A DNA stretch of 64,000 nt from Flammeovirga yaeyamensis (GCF_018736045.1 NZ_CP076132.1:300001-364000); one strand, 5' to 3'. Shown: positions 51,135-59,703, counted from the first letter of the stretch. The notes: generated by a model from the letters alone, not told the origin. Translations and numbers: made by a program.

Positions 51135-52458
51135 TATTATTATCCTTAGTTTCTTGATGTTGGCAGGAAACACCTTTGCTCAGGAAAAAATGAGTATCAA
51201 CGATGCCATTCAATTGGCTTTAACCAACAACCACAATTTAAAAGCAGTTGCTGTAAATAAAGAACAAGCTAATAATAATGCGACGGCCGGAATGGCGGGA
51301 TTACTTCCTTCTGTTACCGCAAATGCCACTGCAGATTACAGCAATAACGATACAGAAATGGAGTTTATGAACACTGGAGCTCCTTCTGATTCCGATAATA
51401 GAATGGTCTTGGACAATGCTGCATCGACTACTTACGATGCCAATATTAGAATGGATTATGTGCTTTTTAACGGTAATGGTAATCGATTTACCTTGAACCA
51501 ACTTCGTGAGAGTGCCACTTTGGAAGAGATTCGTTTTAAGCAAGAAGTAGAAACAACGGTGCTTCAAGTGGTAGAAGCATTTTATGATATCTCTCGTGAA
51601 CAAGAGAATTTAAATATTTCCAAGGAGACAATTGTGACATCAAATAAACGATTGGAACGATTGAAAAACCGTTACCTATTGGGTCAATCGACAAAGTTGG
51701 AAGTATTAAATGCCGAGGTGGATTTGAATAGCGATAGCACTTCATATCTTCAAACTGAACAAGCTTATTACACGGCAATTAGAAAACTGAATGTAGTATT
51801 GGGAGGCGAGGTAAATGCACTTTACGAAGTAGATTCTGATTTCGATTTCATTCAAGGTTTATCTGCCGATGTGATTTTGGATAAGGCAATGACGGAGAAC
51901 TTATCGCTTTTAGCACAACAGAAACAAGAAGAGATTACGGAATTGGATTTGAAGATCGCAAAAGCATCAAAAGTACCAACAGTATCTACTTATGCCTCTT
52001 ACGGATACAATAGAATGAACAACGATGCAGGTCAGGTTTTATATAGCGAAAACCTGGGAATGCAAGCCGGAGTAACGATGTCTTTTAATGTGTTTAACGG
52101 ACATCAACAGAAGAAAAAAGAACAGAATGCCAAGTTAAACGTAATCGCTCAACAAGAAACGACCATGCAGTTGACCAAAGAATTGCAAAGAGACGTAATG
52201 AATGCATGGTCGGATTACGATTACAAACAACGCATTGCCAATATGGAGGCGAAAAGTATGGAGCAGGCGGAAATGAACTTCAGACAGACCAAAGAACAAT
52301 ATGAGCTTGGTCAGGTAACAAGCATCGATTTCCGTACGGCACAAACCAACCTTCAAACCGCTAAGAATAGATTGAACGATGCTTTGTACAACGCCAAAGT
52401 GGCTGAGTATTCTATCCTTCAACTTTCGGGTGATCTACTAGATCAAATTAATGAATAG
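51121..52458 (+). CDS. TolC-family outer membrane channel
   Basis: A 445-residue protein with a signal peptide (MKKLNIIILSFLMLAGNTFAQ) and two OEP repeats of long coiled-coil helices: one begins MSINDAIQLALTNNHNLKAV and the other ends in the YELGQVTSIDFRTAQTNLQTAKNRL region. It would form the trimeric outer-membrane tunnel for the RND pump. The start codon lies inside the pump gene (14-base overlap). It is followed by a kinase/regulator pair, and a 10-bp inverted repeat begins 52 bases after its stop codon. Confidence 0.92.
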   Translation: MKKLNIIILSFLMLAGNTFAQEKMSINDAIQLALTNNHNLKAVAVNKEQANNNATAGMAGLLPSVTANATADYSNNDTEMEFMNTGAPSDSDNRMVLDNAASTTYDANIRMDYVLFNGNGNRFTLNQLRESATLEEIRFKQEVETTVLQVVEAFYDISREQENLNISKETIVTSNKRLERLKNRYLLGQSTKLEVLNAEVDLNSDSTSYLQTEQAYYTAIRKLNVVLGGEVNALYEVDSDFDFIQGLSADVILDKAMTENLSLLAQQKQEEITELDLKIAKASKVPTVSTYASYGYNRMNNDAGQVLYSENLGMQAGVTMSFNVFNGHQQKKKEQNAKLNVIAQQETTMQLTKELQRDVMNAWSDYDYKQRIANMEAKSMEQAEMNFRQTKEQYELGQVTSIDFRTAQTNLQTAKNRLNDALYNAKVAEYSILQLSGDLLDQINE

Positions 52459-52509
52459 GATTTATTTTCTGTGAGAAAAATAGATTGATTGAATTTACAC
52501 CAAAGTATA

Positions 52510-52540
52510 TAGCACTTAGACAATTAGGCTCTAAGTGCTA
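52510..52540. promoter_or_regulatory. Perfect 10-bp inverted repeat upstream of the kinase gene
   Basis: TAGCACTTAG (52510-52519) and CTAAGTGCTA (52531-52540) with an 11-base spacer, ending 5 bases before the -7 element at 52546. Most likely an operator covering the -33 region; a weak terminator for the tolC transcript is the alternative, but no T run follows. Confidence 0.5.
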
Positions 52541-52545
52541 TTGCT

Positions 52546-52553
52546 TATATTTG
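52546..52553 (+). promoter_or_regulatory. -7 element (TATATTTG) abutting the kinase start codon
   Basis: Exact TAnnTTTG match. ATG codons follow immediately at 52554 and 52560, so transcription probably starts at the second one and the mRNA may be leaderless. Confidence 0.5.
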
Positions 52554-52559
52554 ATGTAT

Positions 52560-53612
52560 ATGAAAAAGAAAAAGAATTTAATGTGGCTCTTTTTCCTGCC
52601 ACTAACTGTTTTTTGTATCATACTTATCCCAATGTCGACATTGGCGATTAGTGGCTATATATCTGAAAATAAAATCAGGCATTTTCTTACAGAGATGCTC
52701 CCTATGATTCTATTTTTCTCTACATTGGCAGTATTCACCTACTATTTTGTAATAGAAAAACTGAATAAAATCCTTCCTTGGAAGAAGAATTTAATACTGA
52801 GGGGATTGGTTGATTTTCTTTTGGTTATAGGTATGACTTCATTGATTATGTGGTTTATGCACTATGCTTTTGGTAGCGATACTTTTGTGCAACGTTTTAT
52901 CGCTCTCAAAGAATTTGATGCACCCGTCGAGGGAATGTTTGCCCTTCCACTTATCGAAAACATATTATTTGTAGTAGCGATTGAAGCTATTGAGGTAATT
53001 AACGAAAGAAACGAATTAGAGCTGAACCTTGAAAGGATGGAGAAAGCTCAATTGCAAACGAAATATTCTGCTTTAAAGAATCAATTAGACAATCATTTTC
53101 TATTTAATAATTTGAGTGTTTTATCCTCTTTAATTTATGAGGATATCGAAAAGTCGGATCAATTTATTCAAGAATTTGCCAAAGTATATCGCTATGTACT
53201 TACTATTAGTGAGGACGTTCTAGTACCTGTCGAACAAGAACTTGATTTTATCGACGCTTATTTATTCCTCCTAAAGATTCGTTTTGAAGAAGGGTTGATC
53301 ATCAAAAATGAATTGGATAACGATATTCCCGAAAAATTAATTCCACCATTGTCGCTTCAAGTATTGATTGAGAATGCGATTAAGCACAATCAAATATCAA
53401 AAAGAAACCCTTTAGAGATCCGTGTTTATCAGGAAAATGATCAGATAATAGTGTCGAATAATTATCAATTAAGAGATGCTAAAGAAATAGAATCCACTCA
53501 TACAGGCCTCAAAAATCTGACAGAAAAGTATAAATTAATTTCTGATCTCACCCCACGTTTTGGCGTTAAAGAGGATCAATATATAGCAGAGTTACCACTT
53601 ATAAATCAATAA
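52560..53612 (+). CDS. LytS-type sensor histidine kinase
   Basis: A 350-residue membrane kinase with four hydrophobic segments (about residues 7-32, 45-66, 78-102 and 125-145) and no periplasmic domain of note, then a short coiled coil and the His_kinase domain with His179. The H-box reads NQLDNHFLFNNLSV; the residue before His is Asn where many relatives have Pro. The HATPase region has LSLQVLIENAIKHNQ and a THTGLKNL motif. I start it at the ATG at 52560 because of the promoter position; an ATG at 52554 adds two residues, and the frame is open from a TTG at 52485. It is two bases upstream of its LytTR regulator. Confidence 0.87.
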   Translation: MKKKKNLMWLFFLPLTVFCIILIPMSTLAISGYISENKIRHFLTEMLPMILFFSTLAVFTYYFVIEKLNKILPWKKNLILRGLVDFLLVIGMTSLIMWFMHYAFGSDTFVQRFIALKEFDAPVEGMFALPLIENILFVVAIEAIEVINERNELELNLERMEKAQLQTKYSALKNQLDNHFLFNNLSVLSSLIYEDIEKSDQFIQEFAKVYRYVLTISEDVLVPVEQELDFIDAYLFLLKIRFEEGLIIKNELDNDIPEKLIPPLSLQVLIENAIKHNQISKRNPLEIRVYQENDQIIVSNNYQLRDAKEIESTHTGLKNLTEKYKLISDLTPRFGVKEDQYIAELPLINQ

Positions 53613-53614
53613 AT

Positions 53615-54385
53615 ATGTATAAAGTTCTGATTGTAGAAGACGAGGCACCAAGTGCAAGAAAACTCAAATTGCTTTTAGGGAAATTGGAAGATGATTTTGA
53701 AGTAGTGGCCGCTATAGAATCTATTGAGGAATGTATCGAATTTTTTGAGTCGGGTGAAGAAGTACAGCTCATCTTTATGGATATTCATTTATCGGATGGC
53801 AACAGCTTTGAAATCTTTGAGCAGATGCAAGTGGATACACCCATTATTTTCACCACAGCATTTGATCAATACGCTATTAAAGCGTTTAAGCAAAACAGTG
53901 TAGATTACTTATTAAAACCCATCAGTTTTGCAGAATTAGAGGGAAGTATAGAGAAGTTTAAAAAGCAATATTCGACTAAACAGGAATCGAACAAAATCGA
54001 TTATGATATGCTGGGGCAAATTGTTGCTCAACAGATGCATCAAGAATACAAAGAGCGATTTATGGTGAGTTATAGAGATGAACTTAGATCGATCAAAGTA
54101 GAAGATATCGCCTATATTTTTGCTGAAAGTAAAGCCGTTTTCATCCAAGTGAAAGATGGAAAAATGTATGATGTGAATTATACTATGGATCAGATTGAGC
54201 AAAAGATCAACCCTAAACAATTTTTTAGAGTCAATAGAAAGTACATAGTTCACATCAATGCTATTGATAATGTCACGTGGTATTCTAAGACAAAACTGAG
54301 AATATTTACTCAGCCAGAAACGCCCTCGGAGTTATTTGTACCTGCAGATAAGGTGAGTAAGTTTAAGGAGTGGTTGAATAAGTAA
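53615..54385 (+). CDS. LytTR-family response regulator
   Basis: A 256-residue regulator: receiver domain with EDE at residues 8-10, phosphoacceptor Asp56 in IFMDIHLSDG and YLLKPISFAEL, then a LytTR DNA-binding domain from about residue 155 (MVSYRDELRSIKVEDIAYIFAES, FRVNRKYIVHINAI). It starts two bases after the kinase stop codon. LytTR dimers bind direct repeats about two helical turns apart; the 20-bp repeats at 46729-46768 upstream of the RND operon are a plausible target, which is inference from position. Confidence 0.9.
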   Translation: MYKVLIVEDEAPSARKLKLLLGKLEDDFEVVAAIESIEECIEFFESGEEVQLIFMDIHLSDGNSFEIFEQMQVDTPIIFTTAFDQYAIKAFKQNSVDYLLKPISFAELEGSIEKFKKQYSTKQESNKIDYDMLGQIVAQQMHQEYKERFMVSYRDELRSIKVEDIAYIFAESKAVFIQVKDGKMYDVNYTMDQIEQKINPKQFFRVNRKYIVHINAIDNVTWYSKTKLRIFTQPETPSELFVPADKVSKFKEWLNK

Positions 54386-54470
54386 CATCAAATTATAGAT
54401 TCTTAATAATCTATTTTCAGAAGAGTCAGTATTTATTGGTATTTTGCTAGATAATATCAAAGACTCTGAG

Positions 54471-55571
54471 ATGAACATTTTTCTGAATATAAAACAGCAT
54501 TTTAATTACGATAAATTAGACAAGCAAGAATACAAAAGGTTGGTACGCGACATCATTATGTTGAATATCATCATTTTTAACCTTTTGTGGATGGTCTTTA
54601 ACTCTCTCTTTGAAACAGAAATTGTTAGAGATGCTTTGTTTTATATTTTACCCTATCCTACGTTATTATATCAAGATTATGTATTCGAGAACTTCTATAT
54701 AATAGAGATTACATTTATGTGTTTCTATTTGTTGGAGTTTTTATTTTCTTGGTGGGAAGCCACAAAATTAAAGACGTATGCGAAATGGTATTTCTACCCA
54801 TTTATCCATTTCTACGACCTAATAGGTAGTTTTCCTGGAATGCACTTTTTCCGTTTACTTAGAATTTTCGCCATGCTGTTTAGATGGCATAGTCAGGAAG
54901 TAATCAACCTCGAAAATTTAAGTATTTACAGAACCATTCTTCACATTAAAGAAATTGTGGTAGAAGAAATTTCGGATGCGGTGGTGATTAATGTATTAGA
55001 AGGAGTAAAAGATGAAGTCAATACAGGGGAATACGGCAACAATAAATTTTTAAATGATGTCGTCAAGCCCTATCAAGATAATATTTCACGTCTTGCTTCC
55101 TCTAAAGTGATGAATGTGGTGAGAAAAGTGCACAAGGATAGAGAAGATGATCTTAAGCAATATGTGGATGTGCTCATAGAGGATGCTGTAAAGGAGAATC
55201 AAGAAATTAACGATATCAAATTGATTCCTGTGGTGGGAAACTACGCTGCAGGAAGACTAGAAGGAGCTATTTCTGATATTGTCAACACAGTAGTCAACGA
55301 TATTCTGAAAGACTTATCATCTGCTAAAAATGAAGAAGTACTTAGAGAAGTGGTCTATCAAGTGATAGAAGGCGTTCTATTTACTAAAGATAAATCAGAG
55401 GATTCTCAACTTGTGGCAGAATTGACCAATAAAGTATTGGATGAGGTGATAGAACGAGTGGCTGTAAAACAATGGCAGGTGAGGGAGCAGATGTGGGAGA
55501 AGCAAAAGCAGGAAGAGATGGCGGAGAAACGAAAATTGAGAGAGAAAGGGTTACATAAGAATGTAGACTAA
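54471..55571 (+). CDS. Voltage-sensor-like membrane protein, unknown function
   Basis: A 366-residue protein starting at the ATG at 54471 (the frame opens at a TTG at 54444). The first ~140 residues contain four hydrophobic segments resembling a voltage-sensor domain: a LLEFLFSWWEA segment like S2, WYFYPFIHFYDLIGSFP like S3 with its Asp, and FFRLLRIFAMLFRW like S4 with arginines spaced 3 and 7 apart. No pore or selectivity filter is visible. The remaining ~220 residues are soluble, charged and amphipathic helical, ending in a lysine/glutamate-rich coiled coil. It follows the LytTR regulator by 85 bases. Family unknown; a channel, voltage-controlled effector or stress protein are all possible. 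Confidence 0.6.
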   Translation: MNIFLNIKQHFNYDKLDKQEYKRLVRDIIMLNIIIFNLLWMVFNSLFETEIVRDALFYILPYPTLLYQDYVFENFYIIEITFMCFYLLEFLFSWWEATKLKTYAKWYFYPFIHFYDLIGSFPGMHFFRLLRIFAMLFRWHSQEVINLENLSIYRTILHIKEIVVEEISDAVVINVLEGVKDEVNTGEYGNNKFLNDVVKPYQDNISRLASSKVMNVVRKVHKDREDDLKQYVDVLIEDAVKENQEINDIKLIPVVGNYAAGRLEGAISDIVNTVVNDILKDLSSAKNEEVLREVVYQVIEGVLFTKDKSEDSQLVAELTNKVLDEVIERVAVKQWQVREQMWEKQKQEEMAEKRKLREKGLHKNVD

Positions 55572-55588
55572 AAGAGTCCATTTATCTT

Positions 55589-55636
55589 GTATCATGAGTC
55601 AAGGTTTTTACTCTTGAACCCATGATACGTAATTTT
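55589..55636. terminator. Bidirectional hairpin terminator
   Basis: Outer 8-bp stem GTATCATG/CATGATAC (55589-55596 with 55621-55628) with an inner stem and a following T run, between convergent genes. Confidence 0.7.
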
Positions 55637-55644
55637 TTATTGAT

Positions 55645-56538
55645 CTATAAATAAGTCCCTTTTGGCTTTTCATTTTTAACTTCAGCCGACTTTAACTTTA
55701 TCTCATATACCTTATATTCTCCAAGTTCATTTCTCAAAACGATTTCTTTGATGTACTTGTGTTTGGGTAATTTAATCACAAACATAGCTTCAGGGTATTC
55801 TGAAAAAACTCTTAAACTAGAGATGAATTCCTCTTTTTTATTTTGATTTACTTTTTTCAGCTTCTTAGAAATTTTTTTGATGGTTTTAAAAATCTCACTG
55901 TTATCATTTTTAACCTCCTTTTCCCAAGAGTTTTTGAAGAATAGTATCTGTTGATATTTATAAATTTCTAAGGAGGGGGAAAGTACAGAAGCTACCTCAC
56001 TTTTATTTTTTGAAGTGAGTTTCCTTGCTAAAATATCAAATGATTGAAATTCTGGTTCATCAGACGAATTTTCTAAAGTGGTATCAATTATTTTAATGGA
56101 GGATAGTACTCCTTGGGTGTTTACTTCAAAGGAGTAGTTTGTATTTTCATAAATGAGCATTTCCCCATATTCACCCACATTTTTGTAGCTTGTAGGTTGC
56201 CCAACTTTAGCCAATAAGTCAGCTTTTTTCATTCCTAAATGAATACCTTTAAAGAAAGTACCCAAACTTGGATCAGTACCATAGACTTGTATCGACCAAA
56301 TACTATTTTTATTCCAATTGGAATATTCAAAAATAGTGTAAGCTGATTGATCAGCCTTCAATAAGAAGATCTCTGCTACAAAACCATCTTCAAAATTGGT
56401 AACATCGTAAGGCTTTCCATATTCATTTTTTGTGGTGATTTTGTATTGCCCTAGTTTAAATCCGTTTAATTCGGATACCAACTCTTGTGCAAATAGAAAT
56501 GAAGGAAGAAGTAAGAATAATAGTGTAGTTAGTTTCAT
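55645..56538 (-). CDS. Secreted protein of unknown function (possible SmpA/OmlA-like part)
   Basis: A 297-residue protein with a Sec signal peptide (MKLTTLLFLLLPSFLFAQ). The region around residues 95-150 reads GIHLGMKKADLLAKVGQPTSY, then YGEMLIYENTNYSFEVN and GVLSSIKI, a pattern resembling SmpA/OmlA-type beta modules found in BamE-like and other envelope proteins. The C-terminal half is charged and unassigned. It is monocistronic, convergent with the voltage-sensor-like gene. Function unknown. Confidence 0.6.
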   Translation of the reverse strand: MKLTTLLFLLLPSFLFAQELVSELNGFKLGQYKITTKNEYGKPYDVTNFEDGFVAEIFLLKADQSAYTIFEYSNWNKNSIWSIQVYGTDPSLGTFFKGIHLGMKKADLLAKVGQPTSYKNVGEYGEMLIYENTNYSFEVNTQGVLSSIKIIDTTLENSSDEPEFQSFDILARKLTSKNKSEVASVLSPSLEIYKYQQILFFKNSWEKEVKNDNSEIFKTIKKISKKLKKVNQNKKEEFISSLRVFSEYPEAMFVIKLPKHKYIKEIVLRNELGEYKVYEIKLKSAEVKNEKPKGTYL

Positions 56539-56721
56539 ACTAAGAGTAACATTAAATTGAAAAATAGTCTGAGATAAATTCAGTATCTCAAAACAAATAA
56601 TTAGTAGAAGTTTAAGGTCATTAATTTGAAAATAAATTAGATAAACCCAAGAATTTGATGATTTAAAACAAAAATTGCAGATTAGCGGTTTTTATGGTGC
56701 ATGATCAAATGTTGAATAGAT

Positions 56722-57108
56722 ATGATATTCTATAAAATTTTGAGTACATTGCGAATGTTGTTTAAACGAACTTTGAAAAGTACAATGAACTGGAAAACAT
56801 TAAACGAGTTAGATCAATTGGATCAGATAGTAGAAGAGTCTCATCAACATAGAGTGATGATTTTAAAACATTCTACAAGATGCTCGATTAGTTCAATGGC
56901 ATTGAATAGATTAGAAAGATCTTGGGAAGAAGACAATAACGTTACTCCTTACTATTTAGATCTTATTCAGTATAGACCTATTTCGAATACAATTGCAGAA
57001 AAATTTGGGGTAGAACATCAATCTCCTCAAGTAATTGTTTTAGAAAATGGTAAAGTAGTGTACACTGCTTCACACATGGGCATTTCTTACAACGAAGTTT
57101 TAGCCTAA
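56722..57108 (+). CDS. ytxJ: Bacillithiol-associated redox protein YtxJ
   Basis: A 128-residue thioredoxin-like protein. The KHSTRCSISSMALNRLER stretch is the single-cysteine motif of the YtxJ family, followed by the SPQVIVLENGKVVY beta strand. YtxJ is thought to act with bacillithiol as a bacilliredoxin. The frame starts at 56722 with an 21-residue basic extension before MNWKTL; Bacteroidota relatives often carry such an N-terminus, but the ATG at 56785 is possible. It is 24 bases upstream of bshA, which makes bacillithiol, so the operon context supports the call. Confidence 0.82.
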   Translation: MIFYKILSTLRMLFKRTLKSTMNWKTLNELDQLDQIVEESHQHRVMILKHSTRCSISSMALNRLERSWEEDNNVTPYYLDLIQYRPISNTIAEKFGVEHQSPQVIVLENGKVVYTASHMGISYNEVLA

Positions 57109-57132
57109 TTGCACCATTAAACGTATTAACCT

Positions 57133-58275
57133 GTGAAAATCGGCATTATTTGTTATCCTACCTATGGCGGTAGTGGGGTGATAGCAACAGAATTGGGAAA
57201 GTGTTTAGCATCTAAGCTAGGACACGAAGTTCATTTTATCACCTATGAACAACCCACACGATTAAACTTTTTTGATGAAAATATTTTTTATCACAAAGTC
57301 GATATCAGAACCTATCCGTTGTTTAAATACCCTCCTTATGAGCTTGCTTTAACAAGTAAGATGGTTGAGGTAGCACAAGCAGAAAAATTAGATGTTTTAC
57401 ATGCTCACTATGCGATTCCTCATGCCTCTGCAGCCTACACTGCCAAGCAGATTTTAGCGAAGAAAGGAATCAATATGCCTGTGGTAACTACTTTGCATGG
57501 TACTGATGTGACCTTGGTAGGTAAAGATGAAACGTTTGAACCTGTCGTTTCCTTTTCAATTGATGAATCGGATTGTGTAACTTCTGTTTCAGAAAGTCTA
57601 AAGGAAGAAACCTATGATATCTTTGATTTAACCACGGATATCAAGGTAGTTCCCAACTTTGTTGATTTAAGCAGATTTACCAAGCATAAAAAAGATCACT
57701 TCAAAACAGCTATTTGTCCTTCTGGAGAAAAGCTTTTGGTTCACGTATCCAACATGAGAGAGGTGAAAAGAGCAGGTGATGCCTTAGAAGTATTCAAGAG
57801 AGTTAGAGAGAAAATTCCTTGTAAACTTCTTATGGTAGGCGATGGTCCTGAAAGAGCTAAATTGGAAGAAAAATGTGCAGAACTTCGCACTTGTGCTGAT
57901 GTCCGTTTCCTCGGAAAAATAGCCGAAGTAGAAGAAATCTTATCTGTTGCCGATTTATATTTGATGCCATCAGAAAAGGAATCATTTGGTCTAGCCGCTT
58001 TAGAAGCAATGGCTTGCCAAGTACCAGTCGTTTCATCCAATGCTGGAGGTATTCCTGAAGTAAACATCCATGGCTTAACAGGTATGATGTCTGAAGTCGG
58101 AGATGTAGATGATATGGCACAAAATGCACTTCACATTCTTGATGATAAAAACTTACCTTACTTCAAAGAAAACGCACTGAAGCAAGCACAACAATTCTCT
58201 ATCGAGAAGGTGTGTCCGCTTTATGTAGACGTTTATGAAGAAGCAATCGAAAAAAGCAGGGTAGGTAGTAGGTAG
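57133..58275 (+). CDS. bshA: N-acetyl-alpha-D-glucosaminyl L-malate synthase BshA
   Basis: A 380-residue GT4 glycosyltransferase. The start is a GTG giving MKIGIICYPTYGGSGVIATELG, the BshA N-terminus. HAHYAIPHASAAY, TLHGTDVTLVG and the LMPSEKESFGLAALEAMAC motif near the C-terminus all match BshA, which joins UDP-GlcNAc and L-malate in the first step of bacillithiol synthesis. It is in an operon with ytxJ. The last six residues (SRVGSR) are encoded by the edge of the intergenic repeat array at 58258-58285, so the tail is probably repeat-derived. Confidence 0.92.
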   Translation: MKIGIICYPTYGGSGVIATELGKCLASKLGHEVHFITYEQPTRLNFFDENIFYHKVDIRTYPLFKYPPYELALTSKMVEVAQAEKLDVLHAHYAIPHASAAYTAKQILAKKGINMPVVTTLHGTDVTLVGKDETFEPVVSFSIDESDCVTSVSESLKEETYDIFDLTTDIKVVPNFVDLSRFTKHKKDHFKTAICPSGEKLLVHVSNMREVKRAGDALEVFKRVREKIPCKLLMVGDGPERAKLEEKCAELRTCADVRFLGKIAEVEEILSVADLYLMPSEKESFGLAALEAMACQVPVVSSNAGGIPEVNIHGLTGMMSEVGDVDDMAQNALHILDDKNLPYFKENALKQAQQFSIEKVCPLYVDVYEEAIEKSRVGSR

Positions 58276-58285
58276 CAAGTAGCAG
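58258..58285 (+). repeat. GTAG-word array, left part
   Basis: Degenerate words GTAGGTAG, TAGGTAGC and AAGTAGCA span the bshA stop codon. The reverse complement of the array at 58460-58494 has the same composition (GGTAGTAGGTAGCAGG). Confidence 0.5.
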
Positions 58286-58313
58286 TGATTTTTACTCTAA
58301 AAATAGATCATAA

Positions 58314-58350
58314 AAAAACGGTCAGTTAATTTAGTTAACTGACCGTTTTT
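58314..58350. terminator. Bidirectional intrinsic terminator
   Basis: Perfect 16-bp stem (58314-58329 with 58335-58350), 5-base loop, A and T flanks, between convergent bshA and the cysteine desulfurase gene. Confidence 0.9.
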
Positions 58351-58403
58351 ATTTATAAATATAATTGGTAAAGTAATAGGTCTATTCTAACAAAGCCATT
58401 AGC

Positions 58404-58435
58404 TTAGTTCCTTAGTTCCTTAGTTCCTTAGTTCC
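58404..58435. repeat. Tandem repeat TTAGTTCC x4
   Basis: Four perfect copies of an 8-base unit. It is followed at once by AAAAACGAGCGT, a motif shared with 10837, 11151 and 11225. Confidence 0.75.
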
Positions 58436-58459
58436 TAAAAACGAGCGTAAACTCAGAAA

Positions 58460-58494
58460 ACCTGCTACCTACTACCTGCTACTTACTACCTAAT
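58460..58494 (-). repeat. CTACC-word array, right part
   Basis: CCTGCTACCTACTACCTG and CTACTTACTACC words end at the desulfurase stop codon. It is an imperfect inverted copy of 58258-58285. Confidence 0.5.
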
Positions 58495-59640
58495 TTAGGC
58501 TTCTACAAGCCCCAAAATCTCTTTCAGCTTACCAACCACAGTATCAATCTCCGCTTTCTCATTGTATTTAGAGAAAGAGAAACGAACAGAAGTTCTATCT
58601 GATGCTCCGCCAATCCCAGCGATAACATGAGATCCCACTGATGCTCCAGAAGAACAAGCAGATCCGCCAGAAACAGAAACACCTTGTAAGTCTAAAGCGA
58701 ACAATAGCATATTGTTTTTTGGAGAAGGAGGGAAGCTAACGTTCAATACTGTATATAAACTGTTATCAAGGTTAGCACTCATACCGTTAAATTCAACACC
58801 GTCGATATGTTCTTTTAAAAGATCGATCATGTGTTGCTTTACTTCTTTGATATGTGCAGTGTGTGCATCCATCTCTTCAGTAGCGATTTCTAATGCTTTG
58901 GCCAGACCAACAATACCCCAAACATTTTCAGTACCCGACCTTACTTCTCTTTCTTGTCCACCACCTTCGATAAGTGCAGGCATTTTAGTGCCTTTTTTGA
59001 TGTACATAAAACCAGCACCTTTTGGTCCGTGGAATTTATGTGCAGCACCTGCTAAAGTATGAACATGAATTTCTTTTACGTCTACAGGGAAGTGACCAAC
59101 ACTTTGTACTGTATCCGAGTGGAAATAGGCTCCTGCTTCTTTACATAAATCGCCTACTCTTTTAATATCTAAGATATTACCGATTTCGTTGTTGCAGTGC
59201 ATTAAAGTTACTAGTGTTTCTTCTCCTTTTTCAGAAAGAAGTTGTTCTAGTTGATCTAAATCTAAAACACCTTTATTGTCACAATCCAAGTAGATTAACT
59301 CGATATTATTTTCTTGTGCTAAGTGTTCAGTAATATGAAGCACCGCATGATGTTCTAGTTTAGAAGTGATAATTCTTTTAAGGCCATAAGCATGCACAAG
59401 ACCTTTGATAGCGGCATTGTCAGTTTCTGTACCTCCAGAAGTGAAAATGATTTCAGAAGGAAGGGCATTGATGTTTTGAGCGATCATCTTTCTTGCTTTT
59501 TCTAATTCAGCTTTTGATGCTCTACCGTGTGCGTGTGTTGAAGAAGGATTACCAAAAACGGCATCCATAGACGAGATCATTGCCTCTTTTACTTGAGGGT
59601 CTAAGGCTGTGCTAGCAGCGCTATCTAAGTAAATGCTCAT
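58495..59640 (-). CDS. Cysteine desulfurase (NifS/IscS family)
   Basis: A 381-residue PLP enzyme. The N-terminus SIYLDSAASTALDP and HAHGRASKAELEKAR, TSGGTETDN, the PLP-lysine motif AHKFHGPKGAGF and the reactive cysteine loop GGSACSSGASVGSH are all present. It takes sulfur from cysteine for iron-sulfur cluster and thiocofactor synthesis. Its short active-site loop is typical of group I/NifS-type enzymes. No isc or suf genes are adjacent. It has its own promoter (59704-59711), about 60 bases upstream, which overlaps the region of the glmM terminator. Confidence 0.92.
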   Translation of the reverse strand: MSIYLDSAASTALDPQVKEAMISSMDAVFGNPSSTHAHGRASKAELEKARKMIAQNINALPSEIIFTSGGTETDNAAIKGLVHAYGLKRIITSKLEHHAVLHITEHLAQENNIELIYLDCDNKGVLDLDQLEQLLSEKGEETLVTLMHCNNEIGNILDIKRVGDLCKEAGAYFHSDTVQSVGHFPVDVKEIHVHTLAGAAHKFHGPKGAGFMYIKKGTKMPALIEGGGQEREVRSGTENVWGIVGLAKALEIATEEMDAHTAHIKEVKQHMIDLLKEHIDGVEFNGMSANLDNSLYTVLNVSFPPSPKNNMLLFALDLQGVSVSGGSACSSGASVGSHVIAGIGGASDRTSVRFSFSKYNEKAEIDTVVGKLKEILGLVEA

Positions 59641-59703
59641 AGTGTGTTATAAAATGATTTGAATTGGTTGTGTGTAGTTGTAATCACAATCCTTTTCGGA
59701 CTG

